The notes below the pieces were generated by a model. The model had not been told where the DNA came from and made no database searches. It saw nothing but the letters and a program-made list of their open reading frames with translations. From Boudabousia marimammalium (GTDB lineage: Bacteria; Actinomycetota; Actinomycetes; Actinomycetales; Actinomycetaceae): 64,000 nucleotides of DNA. The stretch lies in contig NZ_MPDM01000002.1 in NCBI RefSeq assembly GCF_001936115.1, positions 1 to 64,000 on the forward strand, written 5' to 3'. Each line of letters begins with the position of its first letter. Position 1 is the stretch's first letter. Below, piece by piece: positions 53,839-64,000 of this stretch. The position numbers and the translations under genes were made by a program.

Positions 53839-55282
53839 TACCGTCCCCTTCCGACTCACTCTGATTGGTTGAAGATCCCCCGCGGTAGCGCCGTAGACGT
53901 TCCCAAAGACTTTCGCCTGGTCTAACCCCGGTATTTTGCCCGGCCGCCTTAGCTTCGTTAATCATTTTCTCTACTTCAGCCGATGAATCCTCCGGAACCT
54001 GGAGTGGTTCAACAGCGTCTTCCTCGCCCTTTTCCACATGCACGGCTGGAATTACACCAGTCTCATAGACCACGCCATCGATTTCCATCTTAGCTTCGCC
54101 ACGTTCACGAGCCGTACGCAAGGCGCCACGGCTAGGAAGACGAATCTGCCCGGTGGCGGTGGTAATTGCGATAATGCTGCCAGACTCCGTAGTCTCAATG
54201 TTCTCAAGCTCAGCCGCGGGCTGTTCGCTTGCTCTTTCTTCTCCCGGCTGAGGTTCTGGCTCCACTGCTGTAGCGGTTTCCTCCGTTCCGGATTCGCTAA
54301 CTTCCGCCTCTTCGAGGGACTCTTCCGTCTTAGATTCTGCCTCAGTAGCAGCTGCATCATCTGCTACAGCCTCACCATCAGATTCAGTCTCGTTGCTATC
54401 CATCTCCGGTTCAGCCGGGGCTTCATTAGCCGGGGCGTCATCAAGTTTGATTATAACCTCTTCCACCACAGGTAACTCAGTCTCGGCAGACGTCAGTTCT
54501 TGCGTGAGAGATGGAGATTTTTCAAGTCGGGAATCAGCCTCAGGGGCCACTGGAATCTGAATTTCGGTTTCAGACTTAGACTCTTCGTTTTCCCTACTAT
54601 TTCGTCTCATCCACCAGAGCACAAGACCAGCAGCAATCAGCAGGGCGATCCCAAAACCGAGAACCACCCACTGCCAGTAGGTGACTGCGCGATACGGCCA
54701 GCTCAACGTAATGGTGTATCGCAGTTCTTTATCCTCGGAAACAATTATTACGGAGAGATCCTCTGAAAGATCTTCCAGGGTTAAAACGACCTCACCATTG
54801 CCTAAAACGGTTTGGTTCCACAGGTCAGATTCAGAGACTTTTACCGGCTCAGGAGTGATGTTGTTGTTCACTGTCGCAGGAGCAGCTAGCTCCAGATTCT
54901 CCCAAGTGGTTAATCCTTTAACCTCGGCAGCATTCAAACTAGCGGCAAAAGCCGCGACATCATAGGAACGCCCCACCACCATAGTGAGTTTCTCATTGCC
55001 TTCAGTTTTAGCTGTAATAGTTACCGGGGTCTTGAACAGACCCAGCACTCCCCCACGCGTAAAGACAGCCTTCGCTGGAGCAGTAGTTGTCGCTGATGCA
55101 GTCACGGTATCTGCAGGACGAAAAACGGTTGCACCAAGTATTCCCACAATCAGTAGAACCAGACCAATCGCCCCGATTAACGTGGCAAGCCAGTCCTTCT
55201 TTAGGTCAAACTTCAATGTGCTCTCCTCATCTTGCATACGCTTTATGCTTGTTTCGGATTGAACATTTGAGAAATGCTGCAT
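53831..55282 (-). CDS. uncharacterised bitopic membrane protein with long acidic tail
   Basis: A 483-residue protein. Hydrophobic segments lie at about 24-44 (LIGAIGLVLLIVGILGATVF) and about 202-222 (VVLGFGIALLIAAGLVLWW), framing an extracellular region of about 155 residues. After the second segment comes a Glu/Ala-rich, probably disordered cytoplasmic tail of about 150 residues and a small conserved-looking end (ALRTARERGEAKMEIDGVVY, then SLWERLRRYRGGSS). I start at ATG 55282 because GGAG lies eight bases upstream; the open frame continues to 55354 without support. I recognise no family. Confidence 0.75.
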   Translation of the reverse strand: MQHFSNVQSETSIKRMQDEESTLKFDLKKDWLATLIGAIGLVLLIVGILGATVFRPADTVTASATTTAPAKAVFTRGGVLGLFKTPVTITAKTEGNEKLTMVVGRSYDVAAFAASLNAAEVKGLTTWENLELAAPATVNNNITPEPVKVSESDLWNQTVLGNGEVVLTLEDLSEDLSVIIVSEDKELRYTITLSWPYRAVTYWQWVVLGFGIALLIAAGLVLWWMRRNSRENEESKSETEIQIPVAPEADSRLEKSPSLTQELTSAETELPVVEEVIIKLDDAPANEAPAEPEMDSNETESDGEAVADDAAATEAESKTEESLEEAEVSESGTEETATAVEPEPQPGEERASEQPAAELENIETTESGSIIAITTATGQIRLPSRGALRTARERGEAKMEIDGVVYETGVIPAVHVEKGEEDAVEPLQVPEDSSAEVEKMINEAKAAGQNTGVRPGESLWERLRRYRGGSSTNQSESEGDGNA

Positions 55283-55337
55283 TCCGAAACTCCATATTCC
55301 TATAGAATACCGTGATTTTACTGTGTTTCGCGGCGCG

Positions 55338-55355
55338 CATGCCCAAGTGGGCATG
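55338..55355. promoter_or_regulatory. perfect palindrome in divergent promoter region
   Basis: CATGCCCA-AG-TGGGCATG is an exact 16-of-18-base palindrome lying between the divergently transcribed membrane-protein gene and coiled-coil gene. It could bind a dimeric regulator of both or act as a hairpin. A -10-like TATAAC (55400-55405) with TTGAGA 15 bases upstream may be the coiled-coil gene promoter. Confidence 0.45.
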
Positions 55356-55436
55356 TTCCTCTGCCTATTCTATTAAACTTGAGACCATTAGTAATGCGAT
55401 ATAACTGCATTCTCAGCAACTTTGAAGGAGCAAATT

Positions 55437-56873
55437 GTGTCCCCTGAATCTCAGGAATTACCTGTTGTTATGCGCGGTTACGACCGCGTAGCGGTGGATA
55501 ACCTAGTCGGTTCTCTCCAAGCAGATTTGCACCGTTTGCAAGCAGAAAAGGCAGAATTGTCTAATCGTGCACAAAAACTCTCTGAGCAGCTCACACAACT
55601 GCAACACCAACAGCAGACGGGAACCCCTAGCTATTCAGGAGTAGGCACTCGGATTGAGGAACTATTAAAAAACGCCCAGGATCAGGCCGCCCAGACTATT
55701 GACACCGCCCAGCGTCAAGCCGCGCATCTTACTGGCACCGCAGAGGCTAATGCGGAACGCATTCGGAAGCAGACGGATGAGGAAACACAAACCCAGCTCA
55801 ATCGTGCCCGCCGGGAAGCCACCGATATTACTAACCGAGCCAATGAGGAAGCTGAAACTACTCTGGCTAACGCACAAAATCACGCGGAAGAATTGATGGC
55901 CGCTGCTGAACGTGAAATCTCAGCAATTCGGGCACAGACCCATACGGAGGTAAACAACCTACGGTCTGCGGCCCAACGCGAGACTGAACTGTTGCGTGCA
56001 CAAACTGAAAAGGAAGCGGTGGCGACTCGCGTGGAAGCTGAGAAGGCGGCAGCGCAGATGCGTTCCACGGCCCGATCAGATGCGGAGCAAATGCGCACAG
56101 CAGCCCAGCAGGAGAGTTCAGCTTTGCGGGAATCCGCTCAGCAGGAGGCTGAGGCCACCTTGAATTCCGCCCGGACGGAAGCTGATTTGATTACCCGTGA
56201 AGCCCGTGATGGAGCCGAAGCCATGCGCAATCAGATTAATCAGATGCATCATGAGGCAGAGTTGGAGATTGCTACCCAGCGCACTGAAGCACGCGAAGCT
56301 GACGCCCGCGCCTTACAGAAAGCCCAAAGTGAAATGAGTGAGCTGATTGAGGCAGCTAAAGCTCAGGTGGATGACGCTGAGCAGCAGTTGACTGAGGCAC
56401 TGGCCCGCTCTGAAAAGCTGATGACTGATACTGATGCTTTGGTTCGCCGCCGCGAGGATGAGGCCCGACAGAGCGCTGATGCGACGATTGCCGCAGCTGA
56501 AGCTGAAGCTCATACTATTCGCCAAAATGCCCAGGCTGACGCAGAGCAAGAGCTGAGCCGTGCCCACGCCGAAGTAGACCGGCTGGAGAAACAGCGTCAT
56601 GCACTTACCACTTATATTGAGAGCATGCGAGGCTTGCTGGGAGCGGTTCCTTCCATTGCTGACTTCCCTGCGGCTCCCGACTCGATGGGGGCCGAGGAAG
56701 CATCCCAGCCCGCGGACAACGGTGACACCGAAAGTGGCTCGATTGAGACAGGGACAGAGCCGAAGGTTGAGAGTGTAGGAGCACTCGATGAAATCGTAGC
56801 ACCGGAACCGGTTGAACAGATCGAACAGCCAGAGTTTTCGGATAACTATCCTCCGGCTCCGGACGAAAACTAG
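55437..56873 (+). CDS. DivIVA-like hendecad coiled-coil protein
   Basis: A 478-residue protein starting with GTG 55437 after GGAG at a six-base distance. The N-terminal MRGYDRVAVDNLVGSLQADL resembles the short conserved DivIVA/Wag31 opening (F/YxxxxVDxFL). The rest to about 405 is an alpha-helical coiled coil with 11-residue steps such as AQQESSALRES, AQQEAEATLNS, ARTEADLITRE and ARDGAEAMRNQ. The C-terminal 75 residues are acidic and end in PPAPDEN. Streptomyces Scy and FilP have similar architecture and organise polar growth; equivalence here is an inference. It is divergent from the membrane-protein cassette. Confidence 0.8.
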   Translation: MSPESQELPVVMRGYDRVAVDNLVGSLQADLHRLQAEKAELSNRAQKLSEQLTQLQHQQQTGTPSYSGVGTRIEELLKNAQDQAAQTIDTAQRQAAHLTGTAEANAERIRKQTDEETQTQLNRARREATDITNRANEEAETTLANAQNHAEELMAAAEREISAIRAQTHTEVNNLRSAAQRETELLRAQTEKEAVATRVEAEKAAAQMRSTARSDAEQMRTAAQQESSALRESAQQEAEATLNSARTEADLITREARDGAEAMRNQINQMHHEAELEIATQRTEAREADARALQKAQSEMSELIEAAKAQVDDAEQQLTEALARSEKLMTDTDALVRRREDEARQSADATIAAAEAEAHTIRQNAQADAEQELSRAHAEVDRLEKQRHALTTYIESMRGLLGAVPSIADFPAAPDSMGAEEASQPADNGDTESGSIETGTEPKVESVGALDEIVAPEPVEQIEQPEFSDNYPPAPDEN

Positions 56874-56885
56874 CTAGCTTCAATC

Positions 56886-56924
56886 GGTTGTGGGGTGGAT
56901 GCTTGTTTCATCCACCCCACAACC
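56886..56924. terminator. hairpin between convergent coiled-coil and hydrolase genes
   Basis: GGTTGTGGGGTGGATG (56886-56901) and CATCCACCCCACAACC (56909-56924) form a 16-base-pair stem, followed by AATTTG. It is placed to stop both convergent transcripts. Confidence 0.8.
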
Positions 56925-56933
56925 AATTTGCGG

Positions 56934-57704
56934 TCAAAATGCCGTCTGATAAACCTTTTGAATCGCATCTGCAACCAAGTCGGGCTCCTCAACTGGGATT
57001 AGGTGGCCACTGCGCTGTGTCGTAATCAGCTCTGTTCTGAGAGCTTGCGCCATCTGCTGAGCGTCTTGCAATGTAGCTGCGCTGTCATGCACTCCGTAAA
57101 TAACAGCGGCAGATAGACGTAGTGTAGCTAGTTCGTTATGCCGGTCCAATCGGTTAGCGATCAGATTTTGACACCAACGCACCCCGACGGGACTGGTGTT
57201 AGCCGCCCATTCGTGCAGCAAACTCATGGTTTCTGGATTTGACTCAGCAAATTCCGGCGCAACAAGCGCGTCCAGAGCGGAAAAGACCTTGGCTAAGCTT
57301 CCGCTCTTCCAGATTTCTTCAATCAGCTGCATGCGTCCAAGTCGTACGGACTCGGCGTCAGCCCCAGCCTTAGTACCTGCCAAGACCAGTCCGCGAACGT
57401 ATTCTGAGTGACGAATCGCACCAGCTTGTGAGACGTAACCGCCCATGGAGTTACCGGCCATGATAACCGCTTCGAATCCTAACTCTTTCGCCGTTGCTAT
57501 AGCATCATCAGCATAGTTATCTGGAGTGGCAGGAAACCCTGGCACACCCGATCCAATCCCAGGATGGTTAAAGGCAACAAACGGCATCTTGAGAAGCTTC
57601 GCTACTTCTTCCCATTCGTCGCCGGTGAGAGGAAATGCAGGTACTGCCAGAACAGCCGTTTTGGCAGCGGTGTCATGATTCCAAATTTGGTATTTCAGGT
57701 TCAT
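56934..57704 (-). CDS. alpha/beta hydrolase
   Basis: A 256-residue alpha/beta-fold hydrolase with nucleophile Ser in MAGNSMGGYVSQA (about 90-102), an acid in AVIYGVHDSAATL (about 206-218) and the catalytic His in RSGHLIPVEEPD (about 236-247). HxG oxyanion-type FNHPGIGSG is near residue 46. The substrate cannot be inferred; the family includes esterases and C-C bond hydrolases. A GAGGCGG site lies ahead of the ATG. It has no obvious operon partner. Confidence 0.85.
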   Translation of the reverse strand: MNLKYQIWNHDTAAKTAVLAVPAFPLTGDEWEEVAKLLKMPFVAFNHPGIGSGVPGFPATPDNYADDAIATAKELGFEAVIMAGNSMGGYVSQAGAIRHSEYVRGLVLAGTKAGADAESVRLGRMQLIEEIWKSGSLAKVFSALDALVAPEFAESNPETMSLLHEWAANTSPVGVRWCQNLIANRLDRHNELATLRLSAAVIYGVHDSAATLQDAQQMAQALRTELITTQRSGHLIPVEEPDLVADAIQKVYQTAF

Positions 57705-57746
57705 ATAACCGCCTCTTTTTCCGTCTTATTTGGATGTAATCAGCCG

Positions 57747-58052
57747 CTAATATAGTGGCCGAAGCCCACGATCCCAGCAGTGCGTGTGCCAGTGCCGACG
57801 TTGCGCTAAATCGGCTTCCGGCCCAAACAAAGAATCATTTGGCCAGGCCACCACATGAGCGGATCCAGTAGGCACAATCTGACCGCAGGCAGGACAAGTG
57901 TAATCCTTGACAGCGGCACTGATACGGCGAACCGTATATGGTCTGCCATCTGGTCCACGTTGAGTGACGGGGATACTAGCTATCCGATTCATATCGAGGG
58001 GGCGATGCCCCGCCGAGTAGTCTCGTTTCTTCGAATGACGCCGTTTAGGCAT
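57747..58052 (-). CDS. small actinobacterial zinc-site protein
   Basis: A 101-residue protein with a basic N-terminus (MPKRRHSKKRD) and the conserved pieces YTVRRI, YTCPACGQIVPTGSAHVVAW and RRHWHTHCWDR. The CPAC and H-x-H-x-CW residues form a likely zinc site like that of HNH-type or ribosome-linked small proteins, but no catalytic signature is complete. Homologues are annotated only as hypothetical or ATP/GTP-binding in actinobacteria, to my recollection. The function is unknown. Confidence 0.82.
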   Translation of the reverse strand: MPKRRHSKKRDYSAGHRPLDMNRIASIPVTQRGPDGRPYTVRRISAAVKDYTCPACGQIVPTGSAHVVAWPNDSLFGPEADLAQRRHWHTHCWDRGLRPLY

Positions 58053-58080
58053 AGTCAGGCAAAATAATTAGTCTGCGGTG

Positions 58081-59277
58081 TTACTTAACCAGCTGACCGC
58101 GCCGGTACACCTTCACGCAATCCAGTTCGGGGGTGGTCACAACTAGATCAGCCCGCTTCCCAACGGTAAGCGAACCAATCGTGCCATCATTGAGGATTGC
58201 TGCGCCCTGCACAGAAGCGCAGTAAACCATGTCGACGATTGGCATCCCAAAATCAACAAGTTTCTTTACCTGATCCATCAGGTGGGAGGTACCTCCCGCA
58301 ATGGAGTCACCTCCTGCGAGTCGAGCGACACCATCCTTCACTCGCACTGCCTGCGGTCCGAGCACATATTCGCCGTCAGCCATGCCTGCAGCTGCCATAG
58401 CGTCGGTTACGAACACCATGTTCTCACGTCCGACCAGTTCATAGACATCGCGAATAATATTGAAGTTCAGATGGATGCCATCTCCAATCATTTCAACAAT
58501 CGCTCCGCCTTTAGTGGCGTCAGCAATGAACTCCATGATTGGCCCTGGATCGCGGTGGTGAATCGGCCGCATACCGTTGAACAAGTGGGTGATGGTAGCA
58601 CGCCCACTCAAGCGGTTCGGCTCATTGTCCAACAACTGGCGAGCATCCTCAAGCGCGGCGCGGGCATCCTCGGGTGCTGAATCGCTGTGTCCAAAAGAAG
58701 GTAATGCGCGGCCAGATATCAGCACCCCATTCACGCCCTCTCGACCCAAAATATTAGGTTTCTCAGGGGCAATAGTCATGGTTTTAACGTGGCCGCGACC
58801 AGCTTCGATGAGTTCCTTGGTGAGCTGGGGGTCTGGATCAATGATGAAGCGGGGATCCTGAGCTCCGCAACGCTCTTTAGAAACAAAGGGGCCTTCAAAG
58901 TGGATACCGGCGAGCTCGCCCTCATCGCACACGTCCGCCATCAGCTGTGCACGACGTTTCAGGACATCGGGAGCAGCCGTAACGCAGGAACCCACCATAG
59001 TGGTAGTGCCGTGGCGACGGTGTTCCATTACCGCCGTACGTACGTCGTCATGAGTTTCCGCATCCGGGAATGATGCTCCACCACCGCCATGGCAGTGTAC
59101 ATCAACTAAGCCAGGAAGAATATAACCGTCGATTGTCTCAGCGCCGGACAAATCAAAAGAAGCTTCAGCAGCGGGACCAACGAAAGTTAGGGTGTCGCCA
59201 ACAAATGAAACGACGCCATCTTCGATGACGGCATCGGGAGTAACTACAGAACCACGTAAAATAATTTGTTCACTCAT
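58081..59277 (-). CDS. nagA: N-acetylglucosamine-6-phosphate deacetylase
   Basis: Amidohydrolase that removes acetate from GlcNAc-6-phosphate in amino-sugar and cell-wall recycling. The metal site begins GLVDVHCHGGGGASF (about 55-69). Further family motifs are GIHFEGPFVS, THLFNGMRPIHHRDPG (about 219-234) and the catalytic Asp in FVTDAMAAAGM. The C-terminal SLTVGKRADLVV matches amidohydrolase ends. At 398 residues it is full length. No nagB or transporter is adjacent, so the pathway is completed elsewhere. Confidence 0.93.
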   Translation of the reverse strand: MSEQIILRGSVVTPDAVIEDGVVSFVGDTLTFVGPAAEASFDLSGAETIDGYILPGLVDVHCHGGGGASFPDAETHDDVRTAVMEHRRHGTTTMVGSCVTAAPDVLKRRAQLMADVCDEGELAGIHFEGPFVSKERCGAQDPRFIIDPDPQLTKELIEAGRGHVKTMTIAPEKPNILGREGVNGVLISGRALPSFGHSDSAPEDARAALEDARQLLDNEPNRLSGRATITHLFNGMRPIHHRDPGPIMEFIADATKGGAIVEMIGDGIHLNFNIIRDVYELVGRENMVFVTDAMAAAGMADGEYVLGPQAVRVKDGVARLAGGDSIAGGTSHLMDQVKKLVDFGMPIVDMVYCASVQGAAILNDGTIGSLTVGKRADLVVTTPELDCVKVYRRGQLVK

Positions 59278-59312
59278 GACTCCATTATGTCACTTTTGCG
59301 CACTCATTGTCA

Positions 59313-60008
59313 TTAGAACAATCGTGATTGTACGTCGTCAAAACCGCGCAGAGCATCATAGTCAACGACTATGCACTGGATTCCTCTATCCTCAGCTAGG
59401 ACTCGCGCTTGGGGCTTGATAGTTTGCGCCACATATAGTCCGGTGAGGTTCTTCAGGAGCGGGTCGCGACCCAACATTTCCAGGTATCTGGTGAGCTGTT
59501 CGACACCCTCGATACCTCCCACACGTTTGACCTCGGCGATTACTGCATCACCCTCGCTATTGCGTAGCATTAAATCCACCGGACCAATCGGGGTTGGATA
59601 CTCTCTACGCACGAGGGTTAAGCCTTTGCCAAGTACCTCCGGCTGGGCTGCTAATAGTGCTTGCAGGTGCGCTTCCACCCCATCTTTTTCTAGGCCTGGG
59701 TCCTCACCCAGCTGGTAGGAGATTTCGGAAAACACCTCAAAGATGGTGATTAACAAACGGTCATCACTTTTTTGAGCTCTAACTTCCCAGATCTCTTTAG
59801 CCCCAAGTTCACTCTGTTCAGGTGATGGCTCACTCACCGTTAAACGGCAGGGTGCGCTCATCCAGTTCAGCGGCTTGTAGGAGCCTCCATCAGAATGAAC
59901 TAGAAGTGAACCGTCCGCTTTTGCCATCAGGACCCGAGGCGCGCGATCTAGGTGCGCAGTTAGGCGCCCAGAGTAGTCGACGGAGCATTCGGCAATCACA
60001 ATACGCAT
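59313..60008 (-). CDS. nucS: mismatch-specific endonuclease NucS (EndoMS)
   Basis: Actinobacterial and archaeal nuclease of the non-canonical mismatch repair pathway, used in place of MutS/MutL. The N-terminal domain begins MRIVIAECSVDYSGRLTAHL with the conserved SYKPLNWM. The nuclease core has GPVDLMLRN (Asp) and AVIAEVKRVGGIEGVEQL (E-x-K) and ends QCIVVDYDALRG. The 231 residues are normal. It lies downstream of the ATP synthase genes and DUF2550, an order shared widely in actinobacteria. Confidence 0.95.
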   Translation of the reverse strand: MRIVIAECSVDYSGRLTAHLDRAPRVLMAKADGSLLVHSDGGSYKPLNWMSAPCRLTVSEPSPEQSELGAKEIWEVRAQKSDDRLLITIFEVFSEISYQLGEDPGLEKDGVEAHLQALLAAQPEVLGKGLTLVRREYPTPIGPVDLMLRNSEGDAVIAEVKRVGGIEGVEQLTRYLEMLGRDPLLKNLTGLYVAQTIKPQARVLAEDRGIQCIVVDYDALRGFDDVQSRLF

Positions 60009-60053
60009 GAAAGAAAGATAGCCCTTCTACAGTAGTTTCGGTTTTAGCTAGGT

Positions 60054-60491
60054 TTAGCTGGGGAAAGGGGAATCAGCAAAAATATCATCGGCAACCGGAG
60101 GGGCTGAATCAACCCAAGAGACCAGTCCCCGATAGGAAGACTCATGCATCGCTAACCAGCGAACGCCTTGCGGATCTACTACACGCACCTCGACGACATC
60201 AGAGCCTTCACGGCGAACCAAATCTGAGAACAACATGGTGCCACGTCGGAAACGATATTTGGGGCGCAACGAGAGAGAAACCGTGCGATGCCACTCTAAA
60301 GAATCTGTTGAGTATAGACCGATACCGCTGGTCCACTGGCTCTCCCCTTCTAAATGAAGAGCCAGTTCAAATGAGCCAACTCGTCGGGCAATCATTCGCA
60401 CTCGATAAAAGTACAGCAGGATTAACCCAACAATAATCGCCAAGCTTGAAAGAACGCCAACGGTCGCAAAGAACCAGAGTGCCCCTTCCAT
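60054..60491 (-). CDS. DUF2550 family membrane protein
   Basis: A 145-residue protein with one N-terminal transmembrane helix (about 5-28, LWFFATVGVLSSLAIIVGLI) and a soluble domain containing SFELALHL and RYSTDS-like LYSTDSLEWHRTVSLSLRPK. The start is ATG 60491 (MEGALWFF), four bases after the atpC stop; a longer frame inside atpC is not coding. The DUF2550 gene regularly follows atpC in actinobacteria. The function is unknown. Confidence 0.85.
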   Translation of the reverse strand: MEGALWFFATVGVLSSLAIIVGLILLYFYRVRMIARRVGSFELALHLEGESQWTSGIGLYSTDSLEWHRTVSLSLRPKYRFRRGTMLFSDLVRREGSDVVEVRVVDPQGVRWLAMHESSYRGLVSWVDSAPPVADDIFADSPFPS

Positions 60492-60495
60492 GCTT

Positions 60496-60756
60496 TTACG
60501 CCCCAGCAACACTGCCGCTATGCGCGGCAACCGTGACGACGTCGGAGTCAATAGAGAAAATACCGCCTGCAACCACGAACTTATGGACCTGACCATCGTC
60601 GGTAATTCGGACGCTACCTGATCCCAGTACTCCAATCAGGGGCTCGTGACCTGAAAGCACACCAAGCTCACCGGTTTCAGCCGGAAGTACAACCATACTG
60701 CCGGAACCGGAATAGAGCGTTTCGGTGCGGGTCACCACTGACACGGTCATCGCCAT
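60496..60756 (-). CDS. atpC: F1 ATP synthase epsilon subunit, short form
   Basis: Central-stalk subunit of F1. The beta-sandwich has MVVLPAETGELGVLSGHEPL and GQVHKFVVAGGIFSI, VVTVAA. The protein ends at residue 86, right after the beta domain, so the C-terminal two-helix hairpin that normally inhibits ATP hydrolysis (making about 120-140 residues) is missing. The stop is clear, and DUF2550 begins four bases later. The start may be M1 or M3. Confidence 0.93.
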   Translation of the reverse strand: MAMTVSVVTRTETLYSGSGSMVVLPAETGELGVLSGHEPLIGVLGSGSVRITDDGQVHKFVVAGGIFSIDSDVVTVAAHSGSVAGA

Positions 60757-60758
60757 AA

Positions 60759-63148
<2,390 letters not shown>

Positions 63149-63151
63149 TTA

Positions 63152-64000
63152 TCAGGCCTTTGCGCCGCCGCGAACGATTTCTTCACGAGTGGTTTCTGCT
63201 TCCGGCTCGCTGGCACTGTCGACAGATTCTGCTACCGCTCCGCGGAATGTGCCGGCGAAGGCTTTAAGCGCCTCATGCAATTTGCTTTCGGTATCCTCAT
63301 CCAGCTTGCCGGTATCACGGATGGTATCCAGTAAGTCGTAATTGGAGTGCAGGTAGGAAAGCATTTCCTTCTCGAAGCGACGCACATCGCTGACTGCTAC
63401 GTCATCCAAGTAGCCGTTGGTACCCGCCCAGATAGAGGCAACCTGATCTTCCACGCTGTAGGGAGAGTACTGCGGCTGTTTGAGTAGCTCCATCAAACGC
63501 TCACCACGAGCCAACTGGCGGCGGGTAGTGGAGTCCAAGTCCGAAGCGAAGATAGCGAACGCAGCCATGGAGCGGTACTGAGCCAAAGTCAGCTTCAAAG
63601 TACCGGCAACCTGCTTCATTGCCTTAATCTGCGCTGCGCCACCGACACGCGAAACCGAAACGCCGACATCGACAGCGGGACGCTGGTCAGAGTTAAACAA
63701 GTCGGACTGCAAGAAAATCTGACCGTCAGTAATCGAAATTACGTTAGTCGGAATATAGGCAGAGACGTCATTTGCTTTGGTTTCAATAATCGGAAGGCCA
63801 GTCATAGAACCGCCACCGAGCTCGTCAGAAAGCTTCGCACAACGCTCCAGCAGACGCGAGTGCAAGTAGAATACGTCACCGGGGTAAGCTTCGCGACCCG
63901 GTGGACGACGAAGCAGGAGAGATACTGCACGGTAGGCTTCAGCCTGCTTGGAGAGGTCATCAAAGACAATCAGAACATGCTTGCCACCATACATCCAGTG
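63152..64000 (-). CDS. atpA: F1 ATP synthase alpha subunit, C-terminal part (cut by window edge)
   Basis: Only the last 282 residues lie in the window; the start is beyond the right edge. Recognisable are [53 protein letters not shown] and [20 protein letters not shown], all alpha-subunit hallmarks including the arginine finger region (VSVSRVG). The tail is acidic and Ala-rich. The P-loop domain is outside. The order alpha, gamma, beta, epsilon is the standard F1 operon order. Confidence 0.97.
   Translation of the reverse strand, partial: HWMYGGKHVLIVFDDLSKQAEAYRAVSLLLRRPPGREAYPGDVFYLHSRLLERCAKLSDELGGGSMTGLPIIETKANDVSAYIPTNVISITDGQIFLQSDLFNSDQRPAVDVGVSVSRVGGAAQIKAMKQVAGTLKLTLAQYRSMAAFAIFASDLDSTTRRQLARGERLMELLKQPQYSPYSVEDQVASIWAGTNGYLDDVAVSDVRRFEKEMLSYLHSNYDLLDTIRDTGKLDEDTESKLHEALKAFAGTFRGAVAESVDSASEPEAETTREEIVRGGAKA

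Overview
The window looks like core chromosome from a member of the Actinomycetota, most plausibly a moderate-GC relative of the Actinomycetaceae (a Varibaculum, Mobiluncus or Arcanobacterium-like organism; the genus is a guess). Supporting signs are the GlgE maltosyltransferase, the NucS mismatch endonuclease beside the F1-ATPase genes, DUF2469 and DUF2550 proteins, a VKOR-type oxidoreductase, an ileS T-box with an AUC specifier, hendecad coiled-coil proteins, and the order coiled-coil gene, yceD, rnc, mutM. I see no insertion sequence, prophage, CRISPR array or secondary-metabolite cluster, and no gene-free stretch longer than 300 bases.

Layout. 1-9042 (minus strand): the 5' end of an Arg/Gly-rich gene, a NarL-type response regulator, then the row DAK2-like, recG, rsmD, coaD, coiled-coil protein, yceD, rnc, mutM. 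9208-10119 (plus): rpmB and a degenerate M23-peptidase-like gene. 10116-16686 (minus): xerC, dprA, comM, yraN, DUF2469, rnhB, lepB, rplS. 16880-26098 (minus): trmD (with an extra C-terminal domain), rimM, khpA, rpsP, ffh, ftsY, smc. 26159-36466 (minus): a Pcs-like phosphatidyltransferase, folC, ileS behind its T-box, a SanA-like protein, an aldose epimerase and leuS. 36551-39539: HIT protein, VKOR, two identical tRNA-Lys genes, an orphan DNA-binding/antitoxin-like gene, bcp and tRNA-Leu. 39540-43656 (minus): mnmA, a cysteine desulfurase, etfA, etfB. 43838-51842 (plus): glgX, trpS, glgE, glgB. 51900-55282 (minus): a thioredoxin/TPR protein, an uncharacterised lipoprotein and an uncharacterised membrane protein, divergent from a long coiled-coil gene at 55437. 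56934-64000 (minus): a hydrolase, a small zinc-site protein, nagA, nucS, DUF2550 and the F1-ATPase genes atpC, atpD, atpG, atpA (partial).

How the genes fit together. Several modules are visible: ribosome and tRNA maturation (rsmD, rimM, trmD, rplS, rpsP, khpA, rpmB, mnmA plus desulfurase); co-translational protein export (ffh, ftsY, lepB); DNA maintenance (recG, mutM, nucS, smc, xerC, rnhB, dprA, comM); and a GlgE/GlgB/GlgX glucan module interrupted by trpS. The least explained parts are (i) the divergent locus at 51.9-56.9 kb, with a bitopic protein carrying a long acidic tail, a lipoprotein, a CxxC-less thioredoxin/TPR protein and a hendecad coiled-coil protein; (ii) the tandem tRNA-Lys genes followed by a palindrome and an orphan DUF2384-like regulator; and (iii) two proteins (DAK2-like and M23-like) that keep the fold signature but have lost key catalytic residues. 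I did not find a clear-cut new multi-gene defence or metabolic system; the 51.9-56.9 kb locus is the best candidate for undescribed biology.
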